Assembly (NCBI RefSeq): GCF_033115175.1 | Contig: NC_084850.1 | Coordinates: 2,727,024-2,791,023, forward strand | Source: Lepus europaeus | Lineage: Eukaryota > Chordata > Mammalia > Lagomorpha > Leporidae | DNA: 64,000 bases | Reading direction: 5' to 3' | Part shown: one piece after another, positions 21,401-33,402 of the stretch | Numbering within the stretch: position 1 is the first letter of the stretch | How the letters are laid out: every line of letters starts with the position of its first letter | Notes under the pieces: model-generated | The model's input: the letters and a program-made list of their open reading frames with translations, nothing else | Databases searched by the model: none | What the model was told of the DNA's origin: nothing | Translations under genes and position numbers: made by a program

Positions 21401-23257
21401 AATAGCAAAGGGGCTGTCTCCAAAGCCTGAGGGGCCTGGAATGGATGCCTTTCTCCAAGGATCACCTCAGGAAGCCAGGGTGCACTTCAAAGATCCTAAA
21501 TTAAGGACTGCAATTCCAGCAGGATTTCCAGGAGAGGCCCAACAAAACCTCTCACCTCTATCTCCACTGCTTCTTATATGCACAGCACCAAGGAGCTCCA
21601 ACCGGCTTGCTCCCCATGCTCTGAGATTGGGAGGCCCAGAAATGCTCTGGGCCAGGCAGGCAGCAGAGGCAGGTGCCATGGCAAGGCCACCCCTCCCTGT
21701 TACTCCCACCACACCTTGCATGGCCAAGCAACTCCTCGACCCCCCTGCACCAAGCTGTCTCCAGCCACCCTCCCTGCTGCCCTCTCAGGAGAGGACCAAG
21801 TCTCCACTGCCTTGGTGCAAGCAAGTGTGGCACTTGGTGCCTCCACTCTTAGAACCCTCATGGTTTCATTTGGCTGCTTTGACAAGGGACAACATATCCC
21901 CATACAGCCACTGTGCTCAGCCCCCTTGTCAAGCCACACATATGAAGGCCCAAGTCAAGCCCTGTTCTAGAGCCCATACATTTTTACTGGCAGCAGCCCC
22001 AACCCCTGTGGAAGCCACCAGCCTGTAACCACAGGAAGATGTCAGCCCAATGCCAGCCCATTTTCTTACCAATTAGATGGCTTCAGAAGAAGGGGCTCCT
22101 GTGGCCACAATCAGCATGTGTTGGTCTGTCTGTGCAGCCTCCAGTCAGAGACAAGCCTTTGAGAGCGCATCAGCACCTGAAGCCATCAGAGACCTCCTGC
22201 TGCTCTTGTTGCTGGGCCACTGGGATCCCTGAGCCCCCAACCATATATCTGGCAGCTTCTCAATCAGAGAGGTGCCCCACCCTGGCCAATGGCAGCAGGA
22301 CAACTTAGCAGAAATCCGGAGGAGCTCATGCTCACGGAAAGGGAAGCTTGAGAGTGTGGCCCAGGATGTCAGCTGCCCACTGGAGAAGCTGAAGTGATGG
22401 CTGGATCCTGAGCTACCTCACTATGGAAGCTGCTTGTCCGCCCAGATCCAGGAGCCAGCCCCTCCCAAGCTCCCCAAGGAATCTTCCTCTACATGGTGTG
22501 TGCTCAGGGCTTTGTGTCTGGGGACTCAATGCCTCCAGCTCACAGCCAGCTTGCACCTGCCTTGAGACCTTGGCACAGTCCAGGCCAACTCACCTGAGAT
22601 AACTGGGAGAGAGGAGAGGTACCCGGGTTGTGGCTGGCCTGAGGACAGGAGTCCATCGTTCACCTGTAAGGTCCCCTGGGTTTGGTCTCCTAAAAAGGTT
22701 GGGCTTCAGAAAGGGAAAGGGGGCAAGAGCCCTGGGATGGTTAGCCGTTTGTTCCTTCTCATGAGACTGGGATTTGAGAGCACTCCTGTGTACACCAGAG
22801 TCCCCTCTCTGTACCTTCATGTCCCCCTCATCACATGCCCACCTTTCTCTGCCTGCCTTCCTCCCAGCTGCTAGGAAGGCAATCTGAGACAGAAAAGCTG
22901 GAATGCTGCATTTTGGCTTTTGCCCAGGACTGGCAGGGAACTGGGGGCCAGCCCAACAGGGCAGGGCATGACCAGAGGCTTACAGCTTTCCCCACGTATG
23001 CTGATGGCTTATAAAACCAGCCCCTGCTCAGGGTCTGTGTGGGAGCCTTCAGTGACACTATACACACAAAGCCTAGGGAGCACAGAAGTGCATGTAGTGT
23101 GAGTGGAACAGCATAGAGCATTTGCAAGGATACACACGAAGTCAACCCTGAGCATTACCACTGTGGAGGGGCTTGTCACTGGGGGCAAGGAGCTGAATCA
23201 GCTATGCCTGGAATGGTCAGTCACCTTTCGTGAGAATATTCCCATGTACAATGTGTG
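18421..23257. other. Intergenic, mostly unique sequence without a recognised gene
   Basis: Several open frames of 130-195 codons exist (for example 21441-22028 plus and 19672-20061 minus), but they overlap one another on both strands and show no familiar domain. An L2-like 3' end with GAATGAAT is at about 20520-20600. Confidence 0.4.
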
Positions 23258-23270
23258 TAATGAAATATTT

Positions 23271-23602
23271 ATGGTTTGTTAAATATACTATTAATTTATT
23301 TGATAGGTAGAGTTACACACAGAGAGAGAGGAAGAGACGGAGAGAAAGGTTTTCCATCTACTGGTTCACTCCCCAAATGGCCACAATGGCTGGAACTGAG
23401 CTGATCTGAAGCCAGGAGCCAGGAGCTTCTTCTGGGTCTCTCATGCGGGTGCAGGGGCCTAAGCACTTGCACCATGTTCTACTGCTTTCCTAGGCCATAG
23501 CAGAGAGCTGGAAGAGGAGCAGCTGGGAGACAAATCAGCGCCTATAGGGGTTGCCAGTGCTGCAGGTGGATGCTTAACCTACTATGCCACAACTCCAGCC
23601 CC
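23271..23602 (-). repeat. C SINE, full length
   Basis: Flanked by the perfect 13-bp duplication taatgaaatattt (23258-23270 and 23603-23615). Confidence 0.95.
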
Positions 23603-23615
23603 TAATGAAATATTT

Positions 23616-25163
23616 CTAAAAGGCGATGCATAGAGCACATCGAGGGTGCGCCTGTAGAAAATGATGGGCCGAATTGCCTTACTTTGAGGGAAAACATGTT
23701 TTTACAGAAGGCACTCCCTAAAGGCCAGTTGGCTATCACCAAGGCTGGAACTGTTCTCTGGGAACCCTAGTCTAGAGGCCATCACACCAGGCCTTTACTT
23801 GTGTCAGGTGCCAGAGGTGCAGAAAGAGAGGAAAGCCCCTGCCCTCCAGTAGCTCTGGGCCAGTGGCAGGACTCACAGCGGACCCCTCCAGTACCAGATG
23901 AGTGAGCAATAAACAGCAGGCTGCAGGATGACTTTTCCCCTCCCCCACTCACCTGTAGTGCACTGCTTTCCATGGGGAAGTTCATGGCTTCATGATGGAG
24001 AGGTTGAGCAAGGCGAGGGTGAGGGGCAGGGGCAAATGGTGGATCAGAGCCTAAAGGCCTGAATATCAACCTGCCTCCTGGCATGCTACCCCACAATACA
24101 ATTCCCACACTTCTTAAAGAACCCTGCAGAGGGCCTGGTTCTGTCTTCTAGAAGGTTATGGAGCCCAAGTTGAGGCAACTCTGACTCCAGGGCCCCTCAG
24201 GAGGGTTCTGAGGCCTTCCTAAGCAAGCAGGTGTGGAGGTAGAGCAGGATGGCAGGACTAGCAACTGGCTCCCAGCAGGGCTGGCAGAGGGTACCCCAGA
24301 CCCAGGTAAAAGCTCCATCTGAGCTCACCTCGCTCAGAGGTGTTCCTCCAGGGGAGTCACCATGCTGTTTGTTTGCAGCTTAGCTAAATTGCTCCCAAAG
24401 GGGAGCCTTCGTTTCACAACAGATTTGCAAGCAGACTTTTCCTGCAAACATGTCTGAGGCTGCACAGCACACACACACACCCCCAGGCCCCAGAGGGCAG
24501 ACCTAGCCCCGCGCACCAGGCTACACCTTGCTGTTTCTCTAAGCTTCCCTGCATAAGGGCTTGGTTGGGGTACAAGAAAGGAGCAGCCATGAAAAGACCA
24601 TGCAAGTGCAGGCTTCTTGGCAGCCTTAGTGTCTGGCCCCTCTGCATGCTTGCCTTTCGTGGCACCAAAAGCAGTGGCAGTGTTGAGCTGCTGGACTGCC
24701 CTCCGTGGCATGGGCAGGATGCTCCACCTCCTTGCTTCCCTCAATCATCCCGTGTTTAGGGCCATGCTGGTCCTGAGGCTGCAGGGTGTGGACAGGTGGC
24801 CTGTAAGGAGGTATCCCGCAGGGCTGACAGGAGGCCCCCCGTCCTCATCTAAGAAGTATGGCAAAAGTGGAGGAGCCCCTCATTGTGTTGGGACCCACTG
24901 GGGACCAGGGAGTGGCTGGCAGAGCAGGCTCCAGGACTCAGGAATCTTCTGTGTCTCCCGTCTTCTATATTTTTCTTTCTCCCTCTCACCCTCTCATCTT
25001 CTCTCGTGCACACACAGAGGGTTATGTTCATTTCATACCCAGAGTTGAAAACGGGCCCTGACACTGCACTGGGCTGCGGGGAGCTGGTAGGAGAGTGGGC
25101 AAGGGTGGCTCAGACAGCAAAAGGCAGAAGATGAAGAGGGAGGGCCCAGGCAGTCCTGGAGCC
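23616..25163. other. Interval downstream of FATE1
   Basis: No gene recognised. It should contain the FATE1 3' UTR, but I could not find a convincing AATAAA on the minus strand close to the stop codon. Confidence 0.35.
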
Positions 25164-25280
25164 TCACTGGCACATCCACAGCCACAGGTTGGCAATGCAC
25201 GTAAAGAGCAGAGCCACCCTGTGGCGTAAGGTGGTGCCCTGGTCCTCCAGGGCATGTGGACATTTGGTGATTACACACAG
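25164..25280 (-). CDS. FATE1: FATE1 terminal coding exon (tail anchor); the rest of the gene was not found
   Basis: FATE1 (fetal and adult testis expressed 1) is an MFF-related, C-terminally anchored protein at ER-mitochondria contacts. This exon follows a good 'ggtccctgtgcag' acceptor and encodes 38 residues in phase 0. They include HALEDQGTTLRHR, a hydrophobic segment and the end IANLWLWMCQ. The human protein, as I recall it, ends ALEEQGATWRHR...SIANLWLWMNQ, so the match is clear at both ends, but the rabbit hydrophobic core is five residues shorter (38 against 43 for the exon). Position and strand between PRRG3 and CNGA2 agree with human Xq28. Upstream exons, expected between about 25.5 and 35 kb on the minus strand, were not recognised; the protein evolves quickly, and decay of the gene is also possible. 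Confidence 0.75.
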   Translation of the reverse strand: MCVITKCPHALEDQGTTLRHRVALLFTCIANLWLWMCQ

Positions 25281-25559
25281 CTGCACAGGGACCAAGAGCC
25301 GAGCTGATGAGCCGGGCTGTTCTGGAAACCCCTGACACCTCAATAGGGCAGAGGATGGAGTGAGAACCAGATGCAGTGAGTTCCTCTTGGTGAGAAGCAG
25401 GGGGTCCAGGCTTGGCCTCGTGGACCCAGGGCCAGCTGTCTGTGTGGATAGGCCTAGCAACCTCAGCCCCTCCCTCTGAGTTCTTCTGACAGTAGCAAGA
25501 AGGAACTCACCTGGAAGCTGCAGGGACAATGGACAAAGGAGTGGGAGTATCTCAACAAT

Positions 25560-25785
25560 GGGACCGGAGGAGATGGCGTTGTGGTGCTGTTCATTAAGCT
25601 GCTGCCCTTGTTGCTGGTATCCTCATATCGAACTGCTGTTGTGCTTTCAACCCAGCTCTGGCCATTGTGGCCACTTGGGGAGTAAACCACCAAATGGAAG
25701 ATCTTTCCCTCTGTCTCTCCCTTTCTCTAGCACTCTGCCTTTCAAATATATCTATATATCTATACATATATATAGAAAGAGAGAT
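25560..25785 (+). repeat. C SINE, internally deleted
   Basis: Weak head, then directly the 'ggccattgtggccacttggggagtaaaccacc' 3' half and 'ctttcaaatata' tail. Confidence 0.7.
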
Positions 25786-25914
25786 TTAAAACAGTAGAAG
25801 TGTAAAACGGGGATGTGAACCGAAGGTCTGTACATAAAATAATCATGCAGTCATCTCTTGCCACCTGGCTTGCAGCATTGCACTTACTCAAGCCCAAATT
25901 TAAACCCAATGAAC

Positions 25915-26225
25915 TGGCGCTGTGGCACAGCAGGTAGCAGCAGTACCAGCATCCTATATGGGTACCAGCTTCAGTCCTGGCTGCTCCACTTCGATCTAGC
26001 TCTCTGCCATGGCCTGGGAAAGCAGTAGAAGATGTCCCAAGTCCTTGGGCCCATGCGCCTGCGTGGGAGACCAGGAAGAAGTTCCTGGCTCCTGGCTTTG
26101 GATCCATTCAGCTCCAGCTGATGTGGCCATCTGGGGAGTGAATCAGCAGATGGAAGATCTCTTTCACTCGCATGCTCTCTCTGCCTCTGCCTCTCTGTAA
26201 CTCTGCCTTTCAAATAAATTAAAAA
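25915..26225 (+). repeat. C SINE
   Basis: Complete order: 'ggcgctgtggcacagcagg', 'ctctctgccatggcctggg', 'gtgggagaccaggaagaag', CT tract and 'ctttcaaataaatt' tail. Confidence 0.92.
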
Positions 26226-26755
26226 ACAAACCCAATGGATAAGAAAACTCTGGGTAGGGGATAGTGCTGCAAAAGGAAATCCTCTTCACTGTGGCACTTA
26301 AGGATGCCTTGAGGGCCAGCCTCTTCCTTACCCACTTCCCCTGTTGCGGTAGAACCCATCACCTGGCAGGATGCACTCCGATATGCAGAGGAAGATCCAC
26401 AATCCTTCTTGTTCTTAAGCGACAACATAAAGCTGAAGGTGAAGCCAAGTCAGTGCAAAGGATTCCACTAGGATCTTGGCCACCATGCCACATTTGCTGG
26501 AATAATGCAAGATGTATTTCTAGAGAACACAAATATTGGAGTGACATTTTGTGAACAATAGTTCACAGTCATAATCTCTGATCTTCTTAGGATGCTTCAA
26601 AAACAGTCTGGAAAGCACAATGGGTATCCCCCAGGACTATAAAGGGGGATTTTCCTATTGGTTGGAGCCAGAAGGACAAAACATTTTCTGAGACTCTGAA
26701 GGCAAAATAAAAATGATAAGCTAGTGACTGAGTGAGTACTTTTGCTTGTTTGTTA
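26226..26755. other. Short unique interval
   Basis: A 97-codon open frame on the plus strand (26264-26554) shows no recognised domain. No repeat was identified. Confidence 0.3.
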
Positions 26756-26769
26756 GAGATAGTAGTTTG

Positions 26770-27032
26770 GGGGCCTTGCTGTGCTGTAGCAGGTAAAGCC
26801 ACTGCCTGCAGTGCCAGAATCCCATATGGGTGCTGGTTCTAGTCCCGGCTGCTCCACTTCCAATCCAGCTCTCTGCTATGGCCTGGGAAAGCAGTAGAAG
26901 ATGGCCCAACTCCTTGGGCCCCTGCACCCACATGGGAGACCCAGAAGAGGCTCCTGGTTCCTGGCTTTGGATCGGTGCAGCTCCAGCCATTGAGGCCAAT
27001 TGGAGAGTGAACCAGCGAATTGAAGACCTCTC

Positions 27033-27066
<34 letters not shown>

Positions 27067-27141
27067 GCTCTCTCTCTGCCTCTCCTTCTCTCTGTGTAAC
27101 TCTGACTTTCAAATAAGTAAATAAATAAATCTTTAAAAAAA
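26770..27141 (+). repeat. C SINE, full length, long CT tract
   Basis: Flanked by near-identical copies agagata(gt/ac)agtttg at about 26755-26769 and 27142-27156, two substitutions apart. The CT tract spans about 27028-27090. Confidence 0.92.
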
Positions 27142-27427
27142 AGAGATAACAGTTTGTTGTCAATAGATCAATACAATAAGAATTAACTTCACAATACCAC
27201 CTACAGGTTGTTAATACATTTTATTGTGATCACTCACAATAAGGTAGGTATGACCACGCAAAAACAGCTATTTGTCTTGTTGCTTTTTTATTATTAATTT
27301 TAGAAACGCTGTGTGGAATTATATACATTATAAAATATAAGCCTTTTATATACATGTTATTGAGGTTGAGAAAAATCTGTGAACTTCAGTGAGTCCTAAC
27401 TTCCTTCTGTTAATCATTTTTCAAAAA

Positions 27428-27745
27428 TTTCATTTATTGATTTCAGAGGTAGAGTTACACATAGAGAGAGGGAGAGACAGAGAGAGGTCTTCCATCCACT
27501 GGTTCACTCCCCAAATGCCTGCAACAGCCGGAGCTGGGCCAATCCCAAGCCAGGAGCCAGGAGCTTCTTCCAGGTCTCCCACACGGGTGCAGAGGTCCAA
27601 GCACCTGAGCCATGCCCCACTGCTTTCCCAGACCATAAGCAGAAAGCTGGATCAGAAGAATAGCAGCCAGGACATGAATCCGCGCCCATATGAGATGCTG
27701 GCACTGTAGGTGAAGGCTTAGCTTACTACACGACAGCGTCAGTCC
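27428..27745 (-). repeat. C SINE
   Basis: Reverse-complement order: 'tttattgatttcagaggtagagttacac', GA tract, 'ggttcactccccaaatg', 'tccaggtctcccac' and head 'actacacgacagcgtcagtccc'. Confidence 0.92.
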
Positions 27746-28249
27746 CAATTTTTAAAAAAATTATTATTTTCATATTTTTTAAGTCACACACTACCTTTTT
27801 CCTGAAGCAGCAGGAAGGATATTATTATTATTGTTATTGTTATTACTATTACCTTTGTATGGTATGTTTCTCCCAGAGGCAAAAAGTTTCATGAATTGTT
27901 TTATTCAAAAGTGAATGAATGAATGAATGAATGAATATAATTAATTAATTCAATTTTTAAATTTAATTTCTGAATTCAATATAATGTCTATATTTTAAAA
28001 CTGTAATTCCTCTAGTCTTCACAGCTAACTTTAATTAACCCAGGGCCATGAATGGCTTATTGGAGCCTGACCCCTTGGAGCAACTTGATTTGGCTTCAGT
28101 CTTTGGACACAGAAAACCAAATCAATATTCCTGACTTAATTTTATTCCCAGGAGGTCTGTGAACTAGGAAGTCTTTTTCTTATTATTTGTTAAGGGTGGA
28201 ATCATTTCAGTATTTATTGTAATCCACTCCAAAGAATAGTCAGATCTCC

Positions 28250-28980
28250 CTTCCTCTGTAGTCTAGCTGCCCTTTAGAGCAGTATAACCACAATTTTTGC
28301 CCTCATCTACTTGAATGTAGCTTTGGCTACGAGTAGTGGGATTCACATGACTTCCTAAAACAGTAAGCTTCCCTCCTCTCCAACATTTGTTGCCTTTTCC
28401 CAGTATCTTCTGCAACAGCATGACCACCATTTTTCTAGAACACTTTTTACCTGCAGAGAATGTAACTTAAAGGCTGTGGATTTAAGATGATTCCCTAGAG
28501 CAGTCAATTCTCACGGCCTCTCCAACATTTGTTGCCTTTTCCCAGTATCCTTTGCAACAATGCAACAACTAATTTCTTAAAACTTTTTACCATCCATGTT
28601 GAAAGTAGCTTAAAGGATTGACTATAGAATATGAGACTCCTATGATTCCCTGTGATAGTCAAGTTCTGTCTTCTCTAGTCTGGTTGCCTTTTCCTAATAA
28701 CTTCTGCAAATGTATAGCCACCATTTTTCTAAAACTTTCCCTGTCCCACAGTAAATATAACTAGAGGATTGGCTACAGAACTTTGGGACTCATGCAATAC
28801 CCTAGACGATCATGTCTCTCTCCTCCAAAATGGCTGCCTTTTCCCACTATCCTTTGCAATAGTACAGCTACTATGCTTTCCAGAACATTCCCTAACGCAC
28901 ACTGAATGTAGCTTAAAGGATTGGCAACAAAATCGTCAGACTCACTTGAGTGGATTTCCTAATAGCCAGGAAGCATAGGA
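28250..28980 (+). repeat. Diverged ~150-bp tandem repeat, about five copies
   Basis: Successive units share 'ttgccttttcccagtatc', 'tctgcaacagyatgaccacc', 'atgtagcttaaaggattggc' and 'gggactcayatgattccctag'. Units start near 28255, 28385, 28525, 28678 and 28828. Confidence 0.85.
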
Positions 28981-29109
28981 GGTTTATTTTCCTTACCTTA
29001 GTCCCAGCCTGATATAGAGATAGATAATAGATGGATGATAGGTAGGTAGATAGATAAATAGATTATTTTAAATAAAGGAAAGTGTAATTTCACAAACTAG
29101 AGTATTAAA

Positions 29110-29440
29110 GTACTATATACAGTTTTTCTTCTGTATCCACAGAGGGTTAATTCCAGGAGTTCCACAAATACCAAAATGCACAGATGCCCAAATTGCTTAC
29201 ATAACTGCATATAACCTTTACACATACTCTCTTATACTTTAAATCATCTCTGGATTACTTATGATAACAGATACAATGTCATATTATGCAGTAATTATTA
29301 GACTGCATTGTTTGGGGGAATAATGAGAAGAAAAACCCCATATATGTTCACTATAGATGCAATTTCCTTCTGAGTATTTTTAATCCACAGGTGGTTGAAT
29401 CTGTGGATATGGAATCTGCAGGAAAGGAGGACTACTGACT
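29110..29440 (+). mobile_element. Tigger-type DNA transposon remnant (MER2-like)
   Basis: Terminal parts are inverted copies of each other: 'cttctgtatccacagagggtt' near the left and 'ggttgaatctgtggatatgg' near the right. The interior (tactttaaatcatctctggattac) matches my memory of the MER2/Tigger family. No coding capacity. Confidence 0.6.
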
Positions 29441-29679
29441 ACTGAGCCATACGTGCTTCAGGCATCTGGACTCCCAGGGTTGACCCTGAGAATACTAAAG
29501 GGTAGTCCTGACCTTCCGCAGAACCTCCCTGCCCTTATCTGCTTGTTCAGCAATCAGAAGCTTCCTCCTCCTCATCAGTCAGCTTCTGATCTTGTGCCAC
29601 CTGCTATGGTCAGACTGAAGCCCCTACAACTGATCTGGCCAGCTGTGTCAAGGACCTCCATGGGAGTCATATTCCAAAC

Positions 29680-29780
29680 TGGTCGGAGACCTGGAAGAAG
29701 CTGCTGGCTCCTGGCTTCAGCCTGGCCCAGCACTGGTCATTGCAGCCATTTGGGGAATGAGTCAGCAGCTGGAAGATCTC

Positions 29781-29816
<36 letters not shown>

Positions 29817-29895
29817 CCTCTCTCTCTACTTCTCTCTCTACCTCTCTCTGTAACTCTGCCTTTCAAATAAATAAAATAATTTTTTTAAAAAAACT
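29680..29895 (+). repeat. C SINE, 5'-truncated
   Basis: From 'ggagacctggaagaagctgc' through a long CT tract (29779-29850) to the AAATAAATAAAATAA tail. Confidence 0.88.
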
Positions 29896-30077
29896 GGTTC
29901 AACTGGTGTTTACTGACAGTCAGGCTCTGGGTTAGGTTAGTTGAAAGATAGCAAGACCAAGAGACAAGATCCCAATTACCAAGAAACTTACCATTTGTTT
30001 GTGAATAAAAAGGAGTGGAAACTGCAAAACAAGAAGTAATCCATCACCGCAAATTCAGACAGAGAGAAATATGTTCT

Positions 30078-30406
30078 TTTTTTTTTTTTTTTGACAGGCA
30101 GAGTGGACAGTGAGAGAGAGAGACAGAGAGAAAGGTCTTGCTTTTTGCCGTTGGTTCATCCTCCAATGGCCGCTGCGGCCGGCGCATCATGCTAATCCGA
30201 AGCCAGGAGCCAGGTGCTTCTCCTGGTCTCCCATGAGGGTGCAGGGCCCAAGGACTTGGGCCATCCTCCACTGCCTTCCCGGGCCATAGCAGAGAGCTGG
30301 CCTGGAAGAGGGGCAACCGGGACAGAATCCGGCGCCCCAACGGGGACTAGAACTCAGGGTGCCGGCGCTGCAGGTGGAGGATTAGCCTAGTGAGCCGCGG
30401 CGCCGG
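30078..30406 (-). repeat. C SINE, young and full length
   Basis: CpG-rich, ends at 'gagccgcggcgccgg'. Perfect 15-bp duplication agagaaatatgttct (30063-30077 and 30407-30421). Confidence 0.97.
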
Positions 30407-30449
30407 AGAGAAATATGTTCTATATGTGGTTTAAAAACAGAATAGCAGG

Positions 30450-30731
30450 GCTGGGCACTGTGGTGTAGCAGGTAAAGCAGCCACCTGCAACACTGTCATC
30501 TCATATGGCTGCCAGTTCAAGTCCCGGATGCTCCCTTTCTGATCCAGCTCCCTGCTAATGGCTAAAGGCCTGGGAAAAGCTCCAGTGTTTGGGCACCTGC
30601 CACCCACATAGGAGACCCAGAAGTAGCTCCTGGTTCCTGGCTTTAGTTTGGCTCAGCCCTGGCCATTGTGGGCATCTGGGAAAGTGAACCAGCAGATGGA
30701 AGATCTCTCTCTCTCTCTGTCTCTCTCTCTT

Positions 30732-30762
<31 letters not shown>

Positions 30763-30815
30763 CCCTCTCTGTGTAACTCTTTCAAATAAATAAATCTTTA
30801 TTTAAAAAAAGGGGG
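30450..30815 (+). repeat. C SINE
   Basis: Head 'ggctgggcactgtggtgtagc', CT and GT tracts (30703-30765) and the AAATAAATC tail. Confidence 0.9.
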
Positions 30816-30986
30816 TAACAGGGTAGTGACAGGGGGGCTGCTTCTAGAAAAATAGGAGACAATATTAAGGCAAAGATTTGAAAGTCTCAAAAGGTCCAGC
30901 CATGGGAAATCAAGAAAAAGAGCGCTGCAGGCAGAGAGGAAAGGCTGCGGAAGAAGCAGGCTTGGGGTGTTATAAGAACCATCATA

Positions 30987-31245
30987 GGCCGGCGCTGTGG
31001 CTCACTAGGCTAATCCTCCTCCGCCTGCGGCGCTAGATTCTGTCCCAGTTGCCCCTCTTCCAGGCCAGCTCTCTGCTGTGGCCCGGGAGTGCAGTGGAGG
31101 ATGGCCCAGGTGCTTTGGGCCCTGCACCCTCATGGGAGACCAGGAAGAAGCACCTGGCTCTTGGCTTTGTATTGGTACAGCGCACTGGCCACAGTGCACT
31201 GGCCGTAGCGGCCATTTGGGGGGTGAACCAAAGGAAAAAGGAAGA

Positions 31246-31296
<51 letters not shown>

Positions 31297-31320
31297 ATAA
31301 CTCTGCCTATCAAAAAAAAA
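30987..31320 (+). repeat. C SINE, young and full length
   Basis: Flanked by the perfect duplication aaccatcata (30977-30986 and 31321-31330). CT tract at 31250-31291. Confidence 0.96.
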
Positions 31321-31422
31321 AACCATCATAAATGTCATGTGGCATGAGTCACCCTAGTGTGCTATAGATATGGAATTTTCTGGATATGACATAGCATGAA
31401 CTATGTTTGGAAGGTGATCCTG

Positions 31423-31772
31423 GGCTGGCACCATGGCTCACTAGGCTAATCCTCTGCCTGCAGCACCAGCACCCTGAGTTCTAGTCCCGATCGGGGCGCC
31501 GGATTCTGTCCCGGTTGCTCCTCTTCCAGGCCAGCTCTCTGCTGTGGCCTGGGAGTGCAGTGGAGGATGGCCCAAGTCCTTGGGCCCTGCACCCACATGG
31601 GAGACCAGGAGAAGCACCTGGCTTTGGATCAGCACAGCACGCCAGCCATAGCACACCAGCTGTAGCGGTCATTAGGTGGGGGTGAACCAACGGCAAAGGA
31701 AGACCTTTCTCTCTGTCTCTCTCTCTCACTGTCCACTCTGCCTGTCAAAAAAAAAAAAAAAAAAAAAAAAAA
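31423..31772 (+). repeat. C SINE, full length, 27-base A-tail
   Basis: Flanked by the perfect duplication gaaggtgatcctg (31410-31422 and 31773-31785). The long uninterrupted A-tail suggests a recent insertion. Confidence 0.96.
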
Positions 31773-32529
31773 GAAGGTGATCCTGATTAGATCTTGTATA
31801 GCATGGGGTTCGAATTTGGCTCTAAATGGCTGGAGAAGACATTAAAGAATTGGGAAAGAATCAATCCAATTGATCTTATAAGTTGAACCCACTAAACATT
31901 TTGCAATAGACTCTGCGGTGGCTGGGACACATCACAGGGATACAGAGGGAACGCATGTTGTTCTAGCTTCCTCCCTTATAGGCTACAAAATGCTCACATC
32001 ATCTATCCCTTTTCCCAAAATCCCCTTCACTCCACCCACAAATACCCCGAGCCCCAGATACATACACGTACGCACACATATATATGTGCCTACACACCAG
32101 TATCCGCCCAGGTGCTCATGAACCTTCTCCAACACACACATGTGCACGATTGGCTGTAATTAGTGCTGTGACCAGATGCTTTTTCTTGGCTTTGCCCTTG
32201 GCTTCCAAAATGCGGCTTTTCAGTCATGGACGTTCCCACCTCCTCCTTGATGGTGGGGGGGTGCCTCTTGCCATAGCAACCAGTTGTTCACTTGTAAGCT
32301 ATGACTAAGGATGCACAGTGTGCCAGCCACAGGGGAGGCACTTAGAAAATCACTTCTCACGGGGATAGATGGATTAAGGACCCCAAACACGGGGGTGGAG
32401 TCAAACTCCCTCTCTGCACTCACTGAGGTCTTGGACTTGGAAACTTCTCTTCCTACTGTGTATTGTGGGCTGATTTTGTGGCCTTCGCCCCAGCAACTCT
32501 GTAAGCAATTTAGGAGAAGAGATGGGAAA

Positions 32530-32640
32530 CGTATAATATGAAAAAAAGTGTGGATTTCAAAAAAATTTTGTGCCAAAATATACTTACCATTGCATTCCAT
32601 TTTCTATGAAGATTCTGAAGTGCCTTTGTACATGTCAGAA
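32530..32640 (-). mobile_element. Short MITE-like element, copy 1
   Basis: Left part 'atatgaaaaaaagtgtggatttcaaaaaaattttgtgcc', right part 'ccattttctatgaagattctgaagtgcc'. Shares both ends with the copies at 33285 and 38040. Probably mariner-derived, but the family is not confirmed. Confidence 0.5.
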
Positions 32641-33284
32641 CCTTTGCCTGTGAGAATTGTTCTGGCTCCTGGATCCCCTCATGTAGCATGTGGACTCTAT
32701 CCTTCAGAGTTTCAAATGAGATGCAGGTACTAGCAGAGGGCCCAAGAATCAACAAGTGGCAAAGCAGGGAGAGGTCCCATTTCTGCAAGCTCAGAATCGG
32801 TGGCCTTTCTCTGACCTGGGTTAGCCGGAGCAGGAACCATGAGAACTAGGGGAAGGCAAAGACAGGAGAGATCTGCCTGCAGTCACTGAAGCCCCCAGGC
32901 TCCCTGGGCCCTGCACCTGGTGGTCCAGGTTCCAAGCCCTCCCCAGCTTCCCTATAAATCAGGCCATCACAGTGATCCCAGCAAACAGCAGTCTGAATGT
33001 TGCAGTAAAGATATTTTATAGCTATACATTTGCAATGCATCCATTTAAGAAAAGGAGATCATCAATCCTAGAGGATTTCGTGAGCCTCAGCCAAACTCTT
33101 GAAGGCCTTAAGAGCAAAGATGAAGAAGAAAGTCTGTGTTCAGGGCAGCATCAACTGCTGCCTCAGTCTCCAAACTGCTGGCATGTCCTGCGCAAATGAC
33201 ATTTACCAGCTCACAATCATGGAAGGCGATTGTTTAAAAATCCATTCCTGTGCATTTATGCACATGCACAGACATGCATATGAG

Positions 33285-33402
33285 GGATCTTCAAAGAAAC
33301 CGTGTATTATGAAAAAATGGTATGAATTTCCAAGTGTCTTGCACATCAATAAACTTATCTTTTCATTCCATCTCCCCATGAACTGAAGTGTCCTCGTACA
33401 GA
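33285..33402 (-). mobile_element. Short MITE-like element, copy 2
   Basis: 'cttcaaagaaaccgtgtattatgaaaaaatgg' at the left and 'attccatctccccatgaactgaagtgtcctcg' at the right; the two ends are imperfect inverted repeats. Confidence 0.5.

Noticed and set aside
21441-22028. 195-codon plus-strand frame
   Set aside because: No recognisable domain, overlapped by other frames on both strands, and no splice or promoter context.
25463-25540. Donor-like site (cttccag/gtgagt, minus strand) 230 bp upstream of the FATE1 last exon
   Set aside because: The bases before it do not resemble the preceding FATE1 exon and run into a SINE within about 50 bp.
28250-28980. CRISPR-like array
   Set aside because: The ~150-bp diverged units with no constant short repeat/spacer structure, in a mammalian genome, exclude it.
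32846-33040. Possible FATE1 5' exon on the minus strand near 32.84 kb (ATG after a pyrimidine-rich acceptor-like stretch)
   Set aside because: Similarity to the FATE1 N-terminus is too weak to separate from chance.
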